Below, one piece after another: positions 1-8,987 of a stretch of 64,000 nucleotides of DNA. The position numbers and the translations under genes are program-made. The notes under the pieces were generated by a model. It saw only the letters and a program-made list of their open reading frames with translations, did no database searches and had not been told where the DNA came from. How positions within the stretch are numbered: the stretch's first letter is position 1; each line of letters starts with the position of its first letter. The stretch is taken from positions 806,001-870,000 of the forward strand of contig JBEULC010000001.1 of NCBI GenBank assembly GCA_045504435.1, in the 5' to 3' direction. This DNA comes from JBEULC01 sp045504435 (GTDB lineage: Bacteria; Pseudomonadota; Alphaproteobacteria; WRAU01; Hepatincolaceae).

Positions 1-819
1 CTGAGGTGCATTCGCTTCAGCTATATAAAAAAGGTTACATTAAGAGGAATCTTTTGTAATTAAACAGATAGAAGGGGATAACGCAGATACACAGGACTAC
101 TTTAGTTAACTATTCTTATACCTTCTAATTCTTGCGGTCAAGCCTTATAAGAGACCTTTGAATTATATTATTAATTTGAAAATATACATTACCGTCGGCC
201 TTCATCAAAGGATATTTGTAAGAAACAGTATAATTGAGATGTAGGATTACTTCCCGCACCTCTACTCTTAGGCCATGCTCACTATTAAGAGGGGCTAAAC
301 CTAAGATATGTGCTAATTCATGATAAAACAGGCATCTCAATACTTCTTTATAAATACGTTCCATGGATTGATCTAAAAAGGGTCCATATAGTCTTTAAAT
401 ATATTTAACAAATATTGGGCAGACTGTGCGATAGCCCTATCAGGTTAGTGTAAGAAGTATCTTTGTTAATGATTTAATAGCTTTAATTACTAGCAAAGAT
501 AAATTGGTACATGAGTAATAGAGATATTTATGAAAAGAAAGGATAAACATATAAATGTTATCTATATAAGGTGATGTATAGGGATTTTAGGAAAAGCAAA
601 GGAAAATTTAGTGCTAAATGAATTTAAAGAGTATATAATAAATTTTATGTAATATCAATCTAAATTTTGGGAATTAATAAAGGCATTGATCTTCAAATTT
701 TAACTTTATTAGCCTTTATAGATGGTGATAAATTTATAGGTTTAATTAAAAAATTAAATATAATGTTAAGCCACTAAAAAAGCTGTGATTAGTAGATATG
801 GTTATTGGAGCCTAAAAGC
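1..819. other. Gene-poor left edge of the window
   Basis: This stretch has no confident gene apart from the small ORF at 125-364. At the very start, a plus-strand frame is open from base 3 to a TAA ending at 59. Its end reads like a protein C-terminus (LQLYKKGYIKRNLL), so the tail of a gene lying left of the window is possible but unproven. Bases 395-819 carry stops in all frames at short spacing and no RNA-gene-like structure that I can see. The simplest reading is decayed or spacer DNA. Confidence 0.4.
125..364 (-). CDS. Small ORF with HExxH zinc-protease-like motif, probably a gene remnant
   Basis: This is a 79-residue ORF of unknown function. The visible feature is HELAHILGL at residues 15-23, an HExxH pattern followed by a glycine as in metzincin-type zinc peptidases (HExxHxxGxxH). 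The third metal-ligand histidine is absent at its expected place (proline there), although a histidine lies a few residues later. The frame stays open upstream to about base 394 before a stop, so the ATG at 364 may be internal to an older gene. Its length is far below that of any complete metallopeptidase. It sits alone in gene-poor DNA. I read it as a possible degraded peptidase fragment; chance matching of a short motif is a real alternative. Confidence 0.3.
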   Translation of the reverse strand: MERIYKEVLRCLFYHELAHILGLAPLNSEHGLRVEVREVILHLNYTVSYKYPLMKADGNVYFQINNIIQRSLIRLDRKN

Positions 820-1929
820 TTAAGCAACCACCAAAGTATTTAAAAATGTGGCGCTATCTGTTAAATAAGGAAAAATAACTACTGCAATATTGGCGGGCAA
901 AAGGCAACTTTCACCTTTATTCAGTATTAGTACATGTTCCACTTCATCTTTAAAATTTTGTAAAGTTAATTTAGGCTTAGCTACTTGCAAAGAGGTTATG
1001 ATATTAGAAAAACTGTGGGGATTATTCTCATCCGCATTTTCAAGAGGAAATTTATATAAAATGGCTATGGCCCCATCTACTACTGAGATAATTTCACAAG
1101 ATTGTGCCGTACTTTCTTTTAAAATTCCACTTTCAATAAAATTGCTAAAACTAGAAAAATGAGCTCCTTTAACCACTTGTTTATTGGCTTTTAAATCTAT
1201 TGGGTTAATTTCAGGCAAGCGGTTATCATTAAAATTTATACATAATAAGCTTTCTTTAAGATGTAACTCTCTGGGCTGATTGTTTTTATCTACCCTTCCC
1301 CAATCACTTACTCTATAGGTGGTGTCACTATTTTCTTGGATTTCTAATATTAAATTGCCTGCGCCAATAGCGTGAATGGTGCCTGATTCAATATAAAGCA
1401 AAAGATTTTTAGCGGAAGGAATCATCTGCACAAAATCTCTAATTTTCTCAGAACTTATATTTTTTATAAACTCCTCTTTATAAATTAACTTATTTTTCTT
1501 TTTATAATTATTAAGGCCAGCCATGATTTTTGCTTCTGGAAGATGATCTAAAACATACCAGAATTCTGTTTTAGGTTGTGCTCCTTTAGGCAGGCTAGGT
1601 AGATCATTATATTTGGGATGCACTTGTAGAGATAAATCCTCAGCAGCATCTAAAATTTTTACTAAAATGGGAAAAGGCTGATTAAAATCAAGCTGAGTTC
1701 CTAATAATTTATCTTTAAATCTTAAGCGGATATCTTTTAAGGAAAGACCTTGATAGATACCGTTTTCAACTATACTATTATCGGCTTCGCGATCACAAAT
1801 ATCCCAGGATTCTCCTATATTATCTTTTAAAGATCCGGTATCTTTTTTTAGTTGATTTTTTATAAGATTTCCGCCCCATATTCTTTCTTTAAAAATTGAT
1901 TTAAACTTTAACGGGTATAGCATGATCAT
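820..1929 (-). CDS. manA: Mannose-6-phosphate isomerase, class I
   Basis: This enzyme interconverts mannose-6-phosphate and fructose-6-phosphate in the cytoplasm, feeding GDP-mannose synthesis or mannose catabolism. The 369-residue product has the zinc-site pattern of type I phosphomannose isomerases: Gln102 and His104 in LQVHP, Glu122 in KTEFW, and His186 in GTIHAIGAGNLILEIQENS. The conserved arginine segment YRVSDWGR follows at about 205-212. The length suits the shorter Bacillus-like subfamily. Two Met codons (residues 1 and 3) are possible starts and neither has a strong ribosome site. It lies on the minus strand next to upp, 64 bases from that gene's end, and may be co-transcribed with it. 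Family assignment is firm; the true physiological sugar is inferred. Confidence 0.9.
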   Translation of the reverse strand: MIMLYPLKFKSIFKERIWGGNLIKNQLKKDTGSLKDNIGESWDICDREADNSIVENGIYQGLSLKDIRLRFKDKLLGTQLDFNQPFPILVKILDAAEDLSLQVHPKYNDLPSLPKGAQPKTEFWYVLDHLPEAKIMAGLNNYKKKNKLIYKEEFIKNISSEKIRDFVQMIPSAKNLLLYIESGTIHAIGAGNLILEIQENSDTTYRVSDWGRVDKNNQPRELHLKESLLCINFNDNRLPEINPIDLKANKQVVKGAHFSSFSNFIESGILKESTAQSCEIISVVDGAIAILYKFPLENADENNPHSFSNIITSLQVAKPKLTLQNFKDEVEHVLILNKGESCLLPANIAVVIFPYLTDSATFLNTLVVA

Positions 1930-1993
1930 AATGGGAGTTAAGATTAATATATTTTATGATCTACCAGATTTAAGCCAAACTTACTTTAAAGGT

Positions 1994-2638
1994 CTAGGTG
2001 TTAAAAATTCGATCACCAGCATCACCTAAGCCAGGAGTAATATAGCCTTGATCGTTTAAGCATTCATCGCATCCTGCTGAGTATACTAAACAATCAGGAT
2101 AAATATCAAAAATGGTTTTTAAAGCAATAGGAGTTGATAAAATAGAGATAATAATAATATTTTTATTATTATTATTATTAATTAAGTGCTTAATCGTATG
2201 GGCCACCGTATTACCTGTAGCCAACATAGGATCTAAGATCAATACGGTTTCATTAATCTCTATTTTAGGTATATTTAAATAATATTCTTTGGGTTGCAAA
2301 GTGGTATGATCTCTAGCAATACCTATAAAACCAACCTTTGCATCAGGTAATAACTTTTGTAAAGGAGACATCATAGATAATCCTGCTCTAATAATAGGTA
2401 ACAAGGTAACTTTATTTACTTTAATACCCTCATATTTGGCTACGGGAGTTTCTACAAATTTTGGCCTAAATTTTAGATTTCTTAAAGCTTCTGAGGCTAC
2501 GATTAAGGTGATTTCTTCTATAATTTCTCTAAATTCTTTAGAAGGGGTGGTTTTATCGCGTAAACAAGTGAGTTTATGGGTAACTAAAGGATGATAATCT
2601 AAACAAAAAAAATTTTTATAATTACTTAAATTTGTCAT
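1994..2638 (-). CDS. upp: Uracil phosphoribosyltransferase
   Basis: This enzyme makes UMP from uracil and PRPP (pyrimidine salvage, cytoplasmic). I chose the ATG at 2638, giving 214 residues, close to the roughly 208 usual for Upp. The longer open frame reaching 2713 adds a hydrophobic stretch foreign to the family. The PRPP-binding loop LDPMLATGNT is at about residues 135-144 and the uracil-binding C-terminus GYITPGLGDAGDR at 198-210. An unusual run of five asparagines (154-158), encoded by a TTA/ATT trinucleotide repeat, sits just after the PRPP loop where it may extend a surface loop. It is upstream of manA on the same strand. Function is well supported by the motifs. Confidence 0.93.
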   Translation of the reverse strand: MTNLSNYKNFFCLDYHPLVTHKLTCLRDKTTPSKEFREIIEEITLIVASEALRNLKFRPKFVETPVAKYEGIKVNKVTLLPIIRAGLSMMSPLQKLLPDAKVGFIGIARDHTTLQPKEYYLNIPKIEINETVLILDPMLATGNTVAHTIKHLINNNNNKNIIIISILSTPIALKTIFDIYPDCLVYSAGCDECLNDQGYITPGLGDAGDRIFNT

Positions 2639-2885
2639 AACTTTAAGAACCTTGTCTTTATAAATAAGTTTTATAAGCAAGTATATAATAAAATTTATAA
2701 TAAATAAGAGCAAGAACTTTTTAAAAAAAAACTAAGGGATTATATTCGGTAAAAATCTTACTTAAAAGTGCTTGAATTATCATTTAAAATAGTGTTAGAT
2801 TACTAAAAGCATTTAAGGAATTAAGCAATATTTATTAAATTGTTTTTTTTATATGTTGATAAATCAGAGTTAAGGAAAATAAAAA

Positions 2886-4511
2886 ATGCCATTTAGCATA
2901 TGCCGGCCTGTAGAGATATTAAAAAATGCAGCCAACTTATTTATTATTTTAAGTTTTTTACTTATAAGCTCTATTAATTTATTATTTGCAAATCCTAATA
3001 AAGATACTATTAGAATTGCAGTTATGGGGGAACCTAATAGCTTGGATCCTAATTATGCTACTGGAGTTTGGGAGCGCAATATAATTAATGATATCTTTTC
3101 TGGCCTGGTGGAAATAGGGCCTAAAGGCGATACTATGCCCGCTATGGCTAAATCTTGGGATGTAAGTAAAGATGGAAAAGTTTATACTTTTTACCTTAGA
3201 GATTCAAAGTGGTCAGATGGGGTTCCAGTAACCGCACAAGATTTTGAGTATTCTTATCAAAGAATATTAAATCCAACTACAGGGGCTAGCTACGGCTCTT
3301 TATTATACATGATAAAAGGTGCAGAAGCTTTTAATACCAATAAAGGTAAAGTTGAAGATTTAGGCCTTAAAGTGATTAATGATAAAACTTTACAAATAAC
3401 CTTGAACAATCCTATTGCTTATTTTATTAGCGCATTATCTCATTATGCCTTTTTTCCTGTACCTAAGCACCTAGTTTTAAAGAAAGATAAGCAATGGAGT
3501 AAAGTAGAAAATATAGTTAATAATGGCGCATATAAGCTAACCGATTGGTCTCCTTATAGCTCTATTAAAGCTGTAAAAAATGAACATTTTTGGGATGCTG
3601 CTAACACCAAAATCCAAAATATTATTTATTATACTCAAGAAGATAGATCAGCAGTTTTAAAAAGATTTAGATCTGGAGAAATAGATACTGTTGCCGATTT
3701 TTCTTCTGATCAATATGATTGGCTAATGAAAAACATGAAAGATCAGGTCTATGTTAGCCCATATATTGCCATTTATTATTATGCTATTAATTTAAAGCCT
3801 AGAGATAAAAATAAAGCCCTTAATAAGAATGTTAGAACTGCCTTAGCAATGGCAGTAGATAGAGAATTTATAGTAGAGAAGATATTAAAATCTGGTGAAA
3901 TACCTGCTTATTCTTTTGTTCCCAATGGTATAAATGAATATGTTCCTCCTACATTTGCTTGGAAAAATCTTACTATGGAACAAAGAATAGAAAAAGCTAA
4001 AGAGCTTTTAAAAGCAGAAGGATATGATGCTAGTAATCCTTTGAATATAGAGCTTGTTTATAACACCTCTGAAAATCATAAAAAATTAATAATTGCTGTG
4101 GCTAGCATGTGGAAAAGAATGGGAGTAAATGCTACAGCTTTAAATACTGAGATATCAGTACATTATAAAAATCTCCAAAGTGGTGAATATCAAGTAGGCA
4201 GAGCAGGATGGACCGCAGATTATGCAGATGCAGCTAGCATTTTGTATGTGGCAGAAAGCGGGATCGTTAATAATTATGCGCAATACTCTAACAAGGATTT
4301 TGATAAATATTTATTAGAAGCTAAATCTACCTTAGATTTAAATAAAAGGAACATGCTTTATTCTAAAGCTGAGACTTTATTATTAGAAGATGTTCCTTAT
4401 ATACCTTTATATTTTATTGTAAGTAAAAATCTTATTAGCAAGAGGGTAAAAGGATGGTCGGTAAATTCTAGAGATGAACATTTAACTAGATTTTTATCTC
4501 TAAGTGAATAA
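2886..4511 (+). CDS. oppA: Oligopeptide ABC transporter, periplasmic binding protein (OppA type), copy 1
   Basis: This is a peptide-binding protein of the SBP_bac_5 family that delivers peptides to an OppBCDF importer. A signal peptide with a hydrophobic core at about residues 18-34 ends with a likely cleavage after LLFA (residue 35). Family hallmarks follow in order: GEPNSLDP near 48, KWSDGVPVTAQDFEYSYQR near 112, FFPVPKH near 190 and VNNGAYKL near 216. The 541-residue length matches OppA or MppA. AAGGAA lies shortly before the ATG. A second, clearly paralogous gene starts only 36 bases after its stop, so the pair probably arose by tandem duplication and is co-transcribed. The permease and ATPase genes lie about 5 kb downstream. 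Whether the cargo is nutrient or murein peptides cannot be told. Confidence 0.92.
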   Translation: MPFSICRPVEILKNAANLFIILSFLLISSINLLFANPNKDTIRIAVMGEPNSLDPNYATGVWERNIINDIFSGLVEIGPKGDTMPAMAKSWDVSKDGKVYTFYLRDSKWSDGVPVTAQDFEYSYQRILNPTTGASYGSLLYMIKGAEAFNTNKGKVEDLGLKVINDKTLQITLNNPIAYFISALSHYAFFPVPKHLVLKKDKQWSKVENIVNNGAYKLTDWSPYSSIKAVKNEHFWDAANTKIQNIIYYTQEDRSAVLKRFRSGEIDTVADFSSDQYDWLMKNMKDQVYVSPYIAIYYYAINLKPRDKNKALNKNVRTALAMAVDREFIVEKILKSGEIPAYSFVPNGINEYVPPTFAWKNLTMEQRIEKAKELLKAEGYDASNPLNIELVYNTSENHKKLIIAVASMWKRMGVNATALNTEISVHYKNLQSGEYQVGRAGWTADYADAASILYVAESGIVNNYAQYSNKDFDKYLLEAKSTLDLNKRNMLYSKAETLLLEDVPYIPLYFIVSKNLISKRVKGWSVNSRDEHLTRFLSLSE

Positions 4512-4547
4512 TAAAATTGTAACATATAACAAAAAGGGTAGAGTACT

Positions 4548-6164
4548 ATGATGCAAACGTTACTAAAAAGAAAAAAGTTATTAATACTTATAGGCGTGCT
4601 AGTTATATTGTTAGGAGTATTTTTAACTAAAAATACCGTTAAAGAAGATAAAGATACCATTGCAATTGCAACTATGGGTGAGCCAGCTTCTTTAGATCCC
4701 CATAGAGCAATTGGTGGAACGTGGGAACAAATGGTGTTCCAAGATATTGTATCAGGTTTAATTGAGCAGAATTCTGTGGGTGAAAGCGTGCCTTCTTTAG
4801 CGCAATCTTGGACTGTTAGCCCAGACGGTAAAACTTATACTTTTAAGCTTAGGGATTCTAAGTGGTCAGATGGGGTGCCCGTAACTGCGCATGACTTTGC
4901 TTTTTCTTATAAAAGAATGTTAAGCCCTGAAATTGCTTCTAATTATGTTTCATTTTTATATGTAATTAAAGGTGGTGAAGCTTATAATACAGGTAAAGCT
5001 AGAGCAGAAGATGTGGGGGTAAGGGCTGTTAATGACAAAACTTTAGAAATCACTCTTGAAGAGCCTATTAGCTATTTTATTAATGCTTTAACCCATTTTG
5101 CCTTTTTCCCTGTGCCTAAGCATGTGGTAGAAAAACATGGTAAAGATTGGACAAAAGTGGAAAATATTGTTAATAATGGTGCTTATAAGTTAGTAGAATG
5201 GAAATCCCATAGCTATATTAAAGCAACTCGTAATGATAAATATTGGGATGCCGCTAATGTTAAAATTGGTAATATCATCTACTATACCCAAGAAGATAGA
5301 GATGCTATTTTAAAAAGATTTAGATCTAAAGAAATTGATATTGTTTCAGATTTTTCTTCTGATAAATATGATTGGTTAATGCAAAATATGAAAGAGCAAA
5401 CATTTACTTATACTTACAATGCTACTTTTTATTTAACTATTAATCTATCTAATAATACTAAAAAGCCATTATTAAGCAAAAACGTAAGAACTGCTTTAGC
5501 CATGGCAATTGATAGGGAATTTATTACAGATAAAGTTTTAAGATCTGGGGAGATTCCTGCGTATGCATTTATTCCAACAGGCTTAGATGGCTATGTCCCT
5601 GTGGAAGTTACCTGGAAAACTTTAAACAAGGAACAAAGATTAGCAAAAGCTAGAGAATTATTACTTGCAGAAGGTATTTCTCCAGAAAATCCTATAACTA
5701 TTGAACTTGCTTACAATACTTCTGAAAATGATAAAAAGATTGTAATTGCAATTTCTAATATGTGGAAAGAGCTAGGTATAAATACTGAATTGATTAATAG
5801 AGAAGTTTCAATTCACTTTGGTGAACTATTAAAGCAAAACTTTAATATTGGTAGAGCAAGATGGGTAGGAGATTATGATGAGGCTTCTACTTTCTTAGAT
5901 TTAGCAGTAACAACAGGAAGCACTAATTATTCTAAATACAGCAATTTAGCTTATGATAACCTAGTAGCTAAAGGTAAAAAAAGTTTGGATAAAGAGGCAA
6001 GAAATAGATTATATAGTCAAGCAGAAACTATTTTATTAGAAGATCTTCCTGTTATACCCGTTTACTATTTTGTAAGTAAAAATTTAGTGGCTCCAAGAGT
6101 TAAAGGATGGCAAGCTAATACTAGTAACTTCCACTTGGTAAAATATCTTTCGTTAGAAAATTAA
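4548..6164 (+). CDS. oppA: Oligopeptide ABC transporter, binding protein (OppA type), copy 2
   Basis: This is the second SBP_bac_5 peptide-binding protein, 538 residues. It shares long blocks with the gene just upstream: KWSDGVPVTA, FFPVPKH, VENIVNNGAYKL, IIYYTQEDR and NVRTALAMA. Its N-terminus differs. A hydrophobic segment at about residues 10-26 is preceded by KRKK and followed by charged residues, without an obvious signal-peptidase site or lipobox cysteine. The protein may therefore be held in the inner membrane by an uncleaved anchor. AAGGG precedes the start, and either of two adjacent ATGs (4548 or 4551) may be used. A strong intrinsic terminator follows at 6287-6317. The two copies may differ in peptide preference; that is inference. 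Confidence 0.9.
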   Translation: MMQTLLKRKKLLILIGVLVILLGVFLTKNTVKEDKDTIAIATMGEPASLDPHRAIGGTWEQMVFQDIVSGLIEQNSVGESVPSLAQSWTVSPDGKTYTFKLRDSKWSDGVPVTAHDFAFSYKRMLSPEIASNYVSFLYVIKGGEAYNTGKARAEDVGVRAVNDKTLEITLEEPISYFINALTHFAFFPVPKHVVEKHGKDWTKVENIVNNGAYKLVEWKSHSYIKATRNDKYWDAANVKIGNIIYYTQEDRDAILKRFRSKEIDIVSDFSSDKYDWLMQNMKEQTFTYTYNATFYLTINLSNNTKKPLLSKNVRTALAMAIDREFITDKVLRSGEIPAYAFIPTGLDGYVPVEVTWKTLNKEQRLAKARELLLAEGISPENPITIELAYNTSENDKKIVIAISNMWKELGINTELINREVSIHFGELLKQNFNIGRARWVGDYDEASTFLDLAVTTGSTNYSKYSNLAYDNLVAKGKKSLDKEARNRLYSQAETILLEDLPVIPVYYFVSKNLVAPRVKGWQANTSNFHLVKYLSLEN

Positions 6165-6286
6165 ATTTTTAACAGTTGTAATGTAAATACAATGAAATAA
6201 ATTCTATGTTAACCTTTTAAACTTTTATAATGTAATTGTATAAATATGATTATATAAGTGTAGTTATTTAAGTGATATTTTTCTTA

Positions 6287-6317
6287 AAAAAGGCCCTTCA
6301 TTAGTTTGGGCCTTTTT
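6287..6317 (+). terminator. Rho-independent terminator after the oppA pair
   Basis: A perfect 10-base-pair inverted repeat, AAAAAGGCCC and GGGCCTTTTT, has an 11-base loop and ends in a T run. It lies 120 bases after the second oppA stop and before the next plus-strand gene. It is the clearest intrinsic terminator in this part of the window and should end the oppA transcript. Confidence 0.85.
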
Positions 6318-6452
6318 CTTATAATTCCCTATGTTGTCTTTAATTTATTTTAATAAAAGATTTTTACTTGGTAATTATGTAATTTATAATAAGTTATACC
6401 AATTTTTATATAAAAATTAAAAAAATTTAGCTAATTATGGAAAAGGATTATT

Positions 6453-7055
6453 ATGTGTAAATATTTAAATTATGGTAAAAAATTTTTTTTAAAGCATTTC
6501 CTAAACATATCTTATCTTCATTTGCAAATAATATTACTTATTTACTTTACTTTATTATATGCCATAAATGAGGATCCTTTAAATTCTATGATACTTTTAA
6601 GCTTATGGTACATTCAATTCATTTTTGGGTATTTTATTTATAAAGTATCTAGTAGGGGTTCTTACAAATTATATCCTTATATAATGATCGTTTATATTAC
6701 TCTTATTTATTTTTATATTCTTGTTGATCTATTTACTAATTATGGCTATGTACCTAAATTTTTTGTATCAATGTATGGTGTAGTAATGCTGATAGTAACG
6801 ATTTTATTATCTTATATGTTTTTAAAATTATCTCATTTATTTCAAAACCCAGCATTTGTAAAATCAGCTAATATTTTTTCTAAATCTAATATAATATGTT
6901 TAATCCTTATAATAGTTGGTAATTTAATTATAGTAAATTATTATAAAGACGAGGTTAATAAGCGCAGAGGGGTTAGATTCCATAATGCTCCTAAGGAATT
7001 ACGTCCTTGGTTAAGAAAATATACAAAAGGCACAGGGTGGGAGGCAGTAAACTGA
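6453..7055 (+). CDS. Multi-pass membrane protein of unknown function, 5' half of a TGA-split gene
   Basis: I do not recognise this 200-residue protein. It has about five hydrophobic segments (roughly residues 20-40, 45-63, 72-93, 103-125 and 145-162), then a basic tail containing RGVRFHNAPKELRPWLRKY. AAAGGA five bases before the ATG is a good ribosome site. Its TGA stop (7053-7055) is followed in the same reading frame by open sequence that runs straight into the next ORF (7077-8024). The two would form one protein of about 523 residues if the TGA were read through. The likely history is a single gene with an N-terminal membrane domain and a C-terminal soluble domain, cut by one nonsense change. 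Two separate genes remain possible. Confidence 0.55.
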   Translation: MCKYLNYGKKFFLKHFLNISYLHLQIILLIYFTLLYAINEDPLNSMILLSLWYIQFIFGYFIYKVSSRGSYKLYPYIMIVYITLIYFYILVDLFTNYGYVPKFFVSMYGVVMLIVTILLSYMFLKLSHLFQNPAFVKSANIFSKSNIICLILIIVGNLIIVNYYKDEVNKRRGVRFHNAPKELRPWLRKYTKGTGWEAVN

Positions 7056-7076
7056 GCTAAAGTTAAATTACCTAAA

Positions 7077-8024
7077 TTGAATGAAAGAATTGATAGGGAA
7101 ACTAATCAAGAAGGTAAAAGAATTGAAAAAGATTTAAATGAACGTTTTTTAAAAACTGAATCTTCCCAAACCGAGTTAGGTGATTATATAGATACAGGTG
7201 TATTAGTCTATGTGTATGATGGCTTAGCTGAAACCAGCAGAGGAACTCAATCTTCCTTGTTCATTATTGATAAGGAAACAGTAGCAGCTACCTTTTTACG
7301 CGTTGATTTTGTAAAAGGTTTAGATAGCCCTATTTATAGTCAAAATTTCAATTATGATTTCCCTCCCGAATGGAACGTCCCTCCTAAAGGTTCTCCTATT
7401 GCAGGGGTTATATATAAAGCTTTACAAAATCAAAAGGATATGACCATATTTTGTCTTACTGTAAGGGATGGAGCATCATCAGCTAGGCATAGACAGTGTG
7501 GTACCTATGTAGAGCATATCAAACAAGGACAAAAAGATTTTACTAATGAGGTGAACGAGGCTTGGAAAAACCGCAAATCGATTAATACTTGTAAATTAAT
7601 AGATTACGATAATTTTGAAGACTATTATAAAGATAGTATAACTTCAGTAATAATAGCTTGTAGGTTAGGAGGAGATAAAAAGAGCTTTGATTTGGCTAAA
7701 AAAGTGGTCAAAGCTCAACTAGATAATAAAACTTATAATAATTGGAATGAGTTTATTATTAGAGTAGAACCTAGCTCTTATACTTCTGTTGTAGAGGCAA
7801 TATTTTATTTATATTCAGTAAAAAAATCTGGCTACCTAGCTCCGCAAGATAAACTAAAAAAATATAATATTCATTTGGCGCAGGCCCAGTATTTTCAACA
7901 AGAATTATATGATACGCAAAAAATATTTAAGCCTATTATAGGAATAAATATGGATAAGATGTATAACGGAAATGCGCCCTTCCATTATTTAGCAGAGGAT
8001 CAAATTGTTAATTTTACCAACTAA
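7077..8024 (+). CDS. Soluble protein of unknown function, 3' half of a TGA-split gene
   Basis: This 315-residue ORF is of unrecognised family, mostly polar, with no signal peptide or membrane segment. The first possible start in the open frame is a TTG at 7077, and no convincing ribosome site precedes it. The frame is in fact open from just after the TGA at 7053-7055 and is in phase with the membrane-protein ORF upstream. The charged N-terminal part, rich in Glu, Arg and Lys, reads like a linker leaving a membrane. This favours one original gene now interrupted by a TGA, with this half untranslated or expressed by read-through. It ends 20 bases before a hairpin shared with the convergent barrel gene. 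No catalytic motif is apparent. Confidence 0.5.
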   Translation: MNERIDRETNQEGKRIEKDLNERFLKTESSQTELGDYIDTGVLVYVYDGLAETSRGTQSSLFIIDKETVAATFLRVDFVKGLDSPIYSQNFNYDFPPEWNVPPKGSPIAGVIYKALQNQKDMTIFCLTVRDGASSARHRQCGTYVEHIKQGQKDFTNEVNEAWKNRKSINTCKLIDYDNFEDYYKDSITSVIIACRLGGDKKSFDLAKKVVKAQLDNKTYNNWNEFIIRVEPSSYTSVVEAIFYLYSVKKSGYLAPQDKLKKYNIHLAQAQYFQQELYDTQKIFKPIIGINMDKMYNGNAPFHYLAEDQIVNFTN

Positions 8025-8043
8025 CCTACCAGTTTTTGCTTAG

Positions 8044-8079
8044 AAAGAGGGGTAGAGATTTTTATTTCTAACCCTCTTT
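8044..8079. terminator. Hairpin between convergent genes
   Basis: Inverted repeat AAAGAGGGGTAGA and TCTAACCCTCTTT pairs 12 of 13 positions with a 10-base loop. It lies between the end of the plus-strand ORF at 8024 and the end of the minus-strand barrel gene at 8082, so it could terminate both transcripts. T runs on either side are short, so efficiency is uncertain. Confidence 0.55.
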
Positions 8080-8081
8080 AT

Positions 8082-8987
8082 TTAGCTTTTAAAACTATAT
8101 CTAAGACCGAATTCTATGGTCTGAAACTTTAAGGTATTGTAGGTAAAAGCGCCAATGTTAGAGCGTCCTAAGCCAGAGATACTATTAAATACTAGTAAGG
8201 CATCAAAGCGTTTGCTGAGGTTGTAGCTAGCACCTGCCTTAAATTGGTAAGCAAAAAATTTACTTTTCCAAGGGTTGATTGTTACTTCAACTCCTTCTGG
8301 ATAAGTCATATCATAAAAAGATAAAAAGCCAAAGCCTAACCCGGCTCCTCCAAAAAAAGAAAGTTTTTTGTTTACTTTAATATCTTGAATAATATTAAAG
8401 AAATTTAAATGAGTACCATGACTAAAAGCCACATTAATAGGAATATTGGAAGGGATAATAGAATTACCTCCACTTGAATTTAATAAGCCCTCTAAATCTA
8501 GGGGAAATTCCATGGTGGGTTGTATTTGGGGTTGTTGTGGCATAGGAGGTAACCCCAATATACTTACTGCTACATCTACTGCTACATCTACTTTAGCATC
8601 GACTCTGCCACCTTTTAATTTGCTTCTAAACCCTATATAACGATATTCTGATTCTAGCCTTAAATTATTATTAAAGCGATATCCTATAGCCCCACTTGCA
8701 GTAGCATTATATTGAGATTTAGTATTAAAAATTAGATTTTTTAAAGTAACTAGATACGTAGTAGTTTGAGTAGTTGTGGTATTAGCCAATCCTCCCATCA
8801 TAGGTTGTGCAGGGTTGTCTACTTTAGTTGTGTCTGCAAAACTTATATTATCATTTACCTTCAAAGCAAAATTATCTACATTGCTTACTCCTGCGCTACT
8901 GCTGATATAAAATTCTGCTTTTAAATCTTTAGTATTAATAATAATTAATACTAAACAAAAAATAAATAGTTTTGCAAGTGTGCTCAC
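8082..8987 (-). CDS. Outer-membrane beta-barrel protein
   Basis: This is a 301-residue predicted surface porin or adhesin-like barrel. A signal peptide (residues 1 to about 24, cleavage after DLKA) is followed by alternating hydrophobic and polar strands. Examples are YRFNNNLRLESEYRYIGF, FFGGAGLGFGFLSFYD and the C-terminal IEFGLRYSFKS. This is the pattern of small alphaproteobacterial opacity or surface-antigen barrels. A proline- and glutamine-rich loop (LPPMPQQPQIQP) near residue 150 is probably surface exposed. The start is a GTG with AGGGGG about eight bases upstream, a strong ribosome site that decides it. It is transcribed divergently from oppB. The exact family and ligand are unknown. 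Confidence 0.7.
   Translation of the reverse strand: MSTLAKLFIFCLVLIIINTKDLKAEFYISSSAGVSNVDNFALKVNDNISFADTTKVDNPAQPMMGGLANTTTTQTTTYLVTLKNLIFNTKSQYNATASGAIGYRFNNNLRLESEYRYIGFRSKLKGGRVDAKVDVAVDVAVSILGLPPMPQQPQIQPTMEFPLDLEGLLNSSGGNSIIPSNIPINVAFSHGTHLNFFNIIQDIKVNKKLSFFGGAGLGFGFLSFYDMTYPEGVEVTINPWKSKFFAYQFKAGASYNLSKRFDALLVFNSISGLGRSNIGAFTYNTLKFQTIEFGLRYSFKS

Noticed and set aside
890..1162. Plus-strand ORF of 90 residues
   Set aside because: It is the reverse of the manA coding region and has no family likeness; manA is clearly the real gene.
4397..4660. Minus-strand ORF across the two oppA genes
   Set aside because: It is antisense to the end of copy 1 and the start of copy 2, and both sense genes match the family.
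7053..7055. TGA reassigned to tryptophan across the genome
   Set aside because: TGA ends other well-defined genes here (for example aspS and oppD), and tryptophan is coded by TGG in them, so a general code change is not supported.
8446..8640. Plus-strand ORF within the barrel gene
   Set aside because: It is antisense to the barrel gene and has low-complexity composition only.
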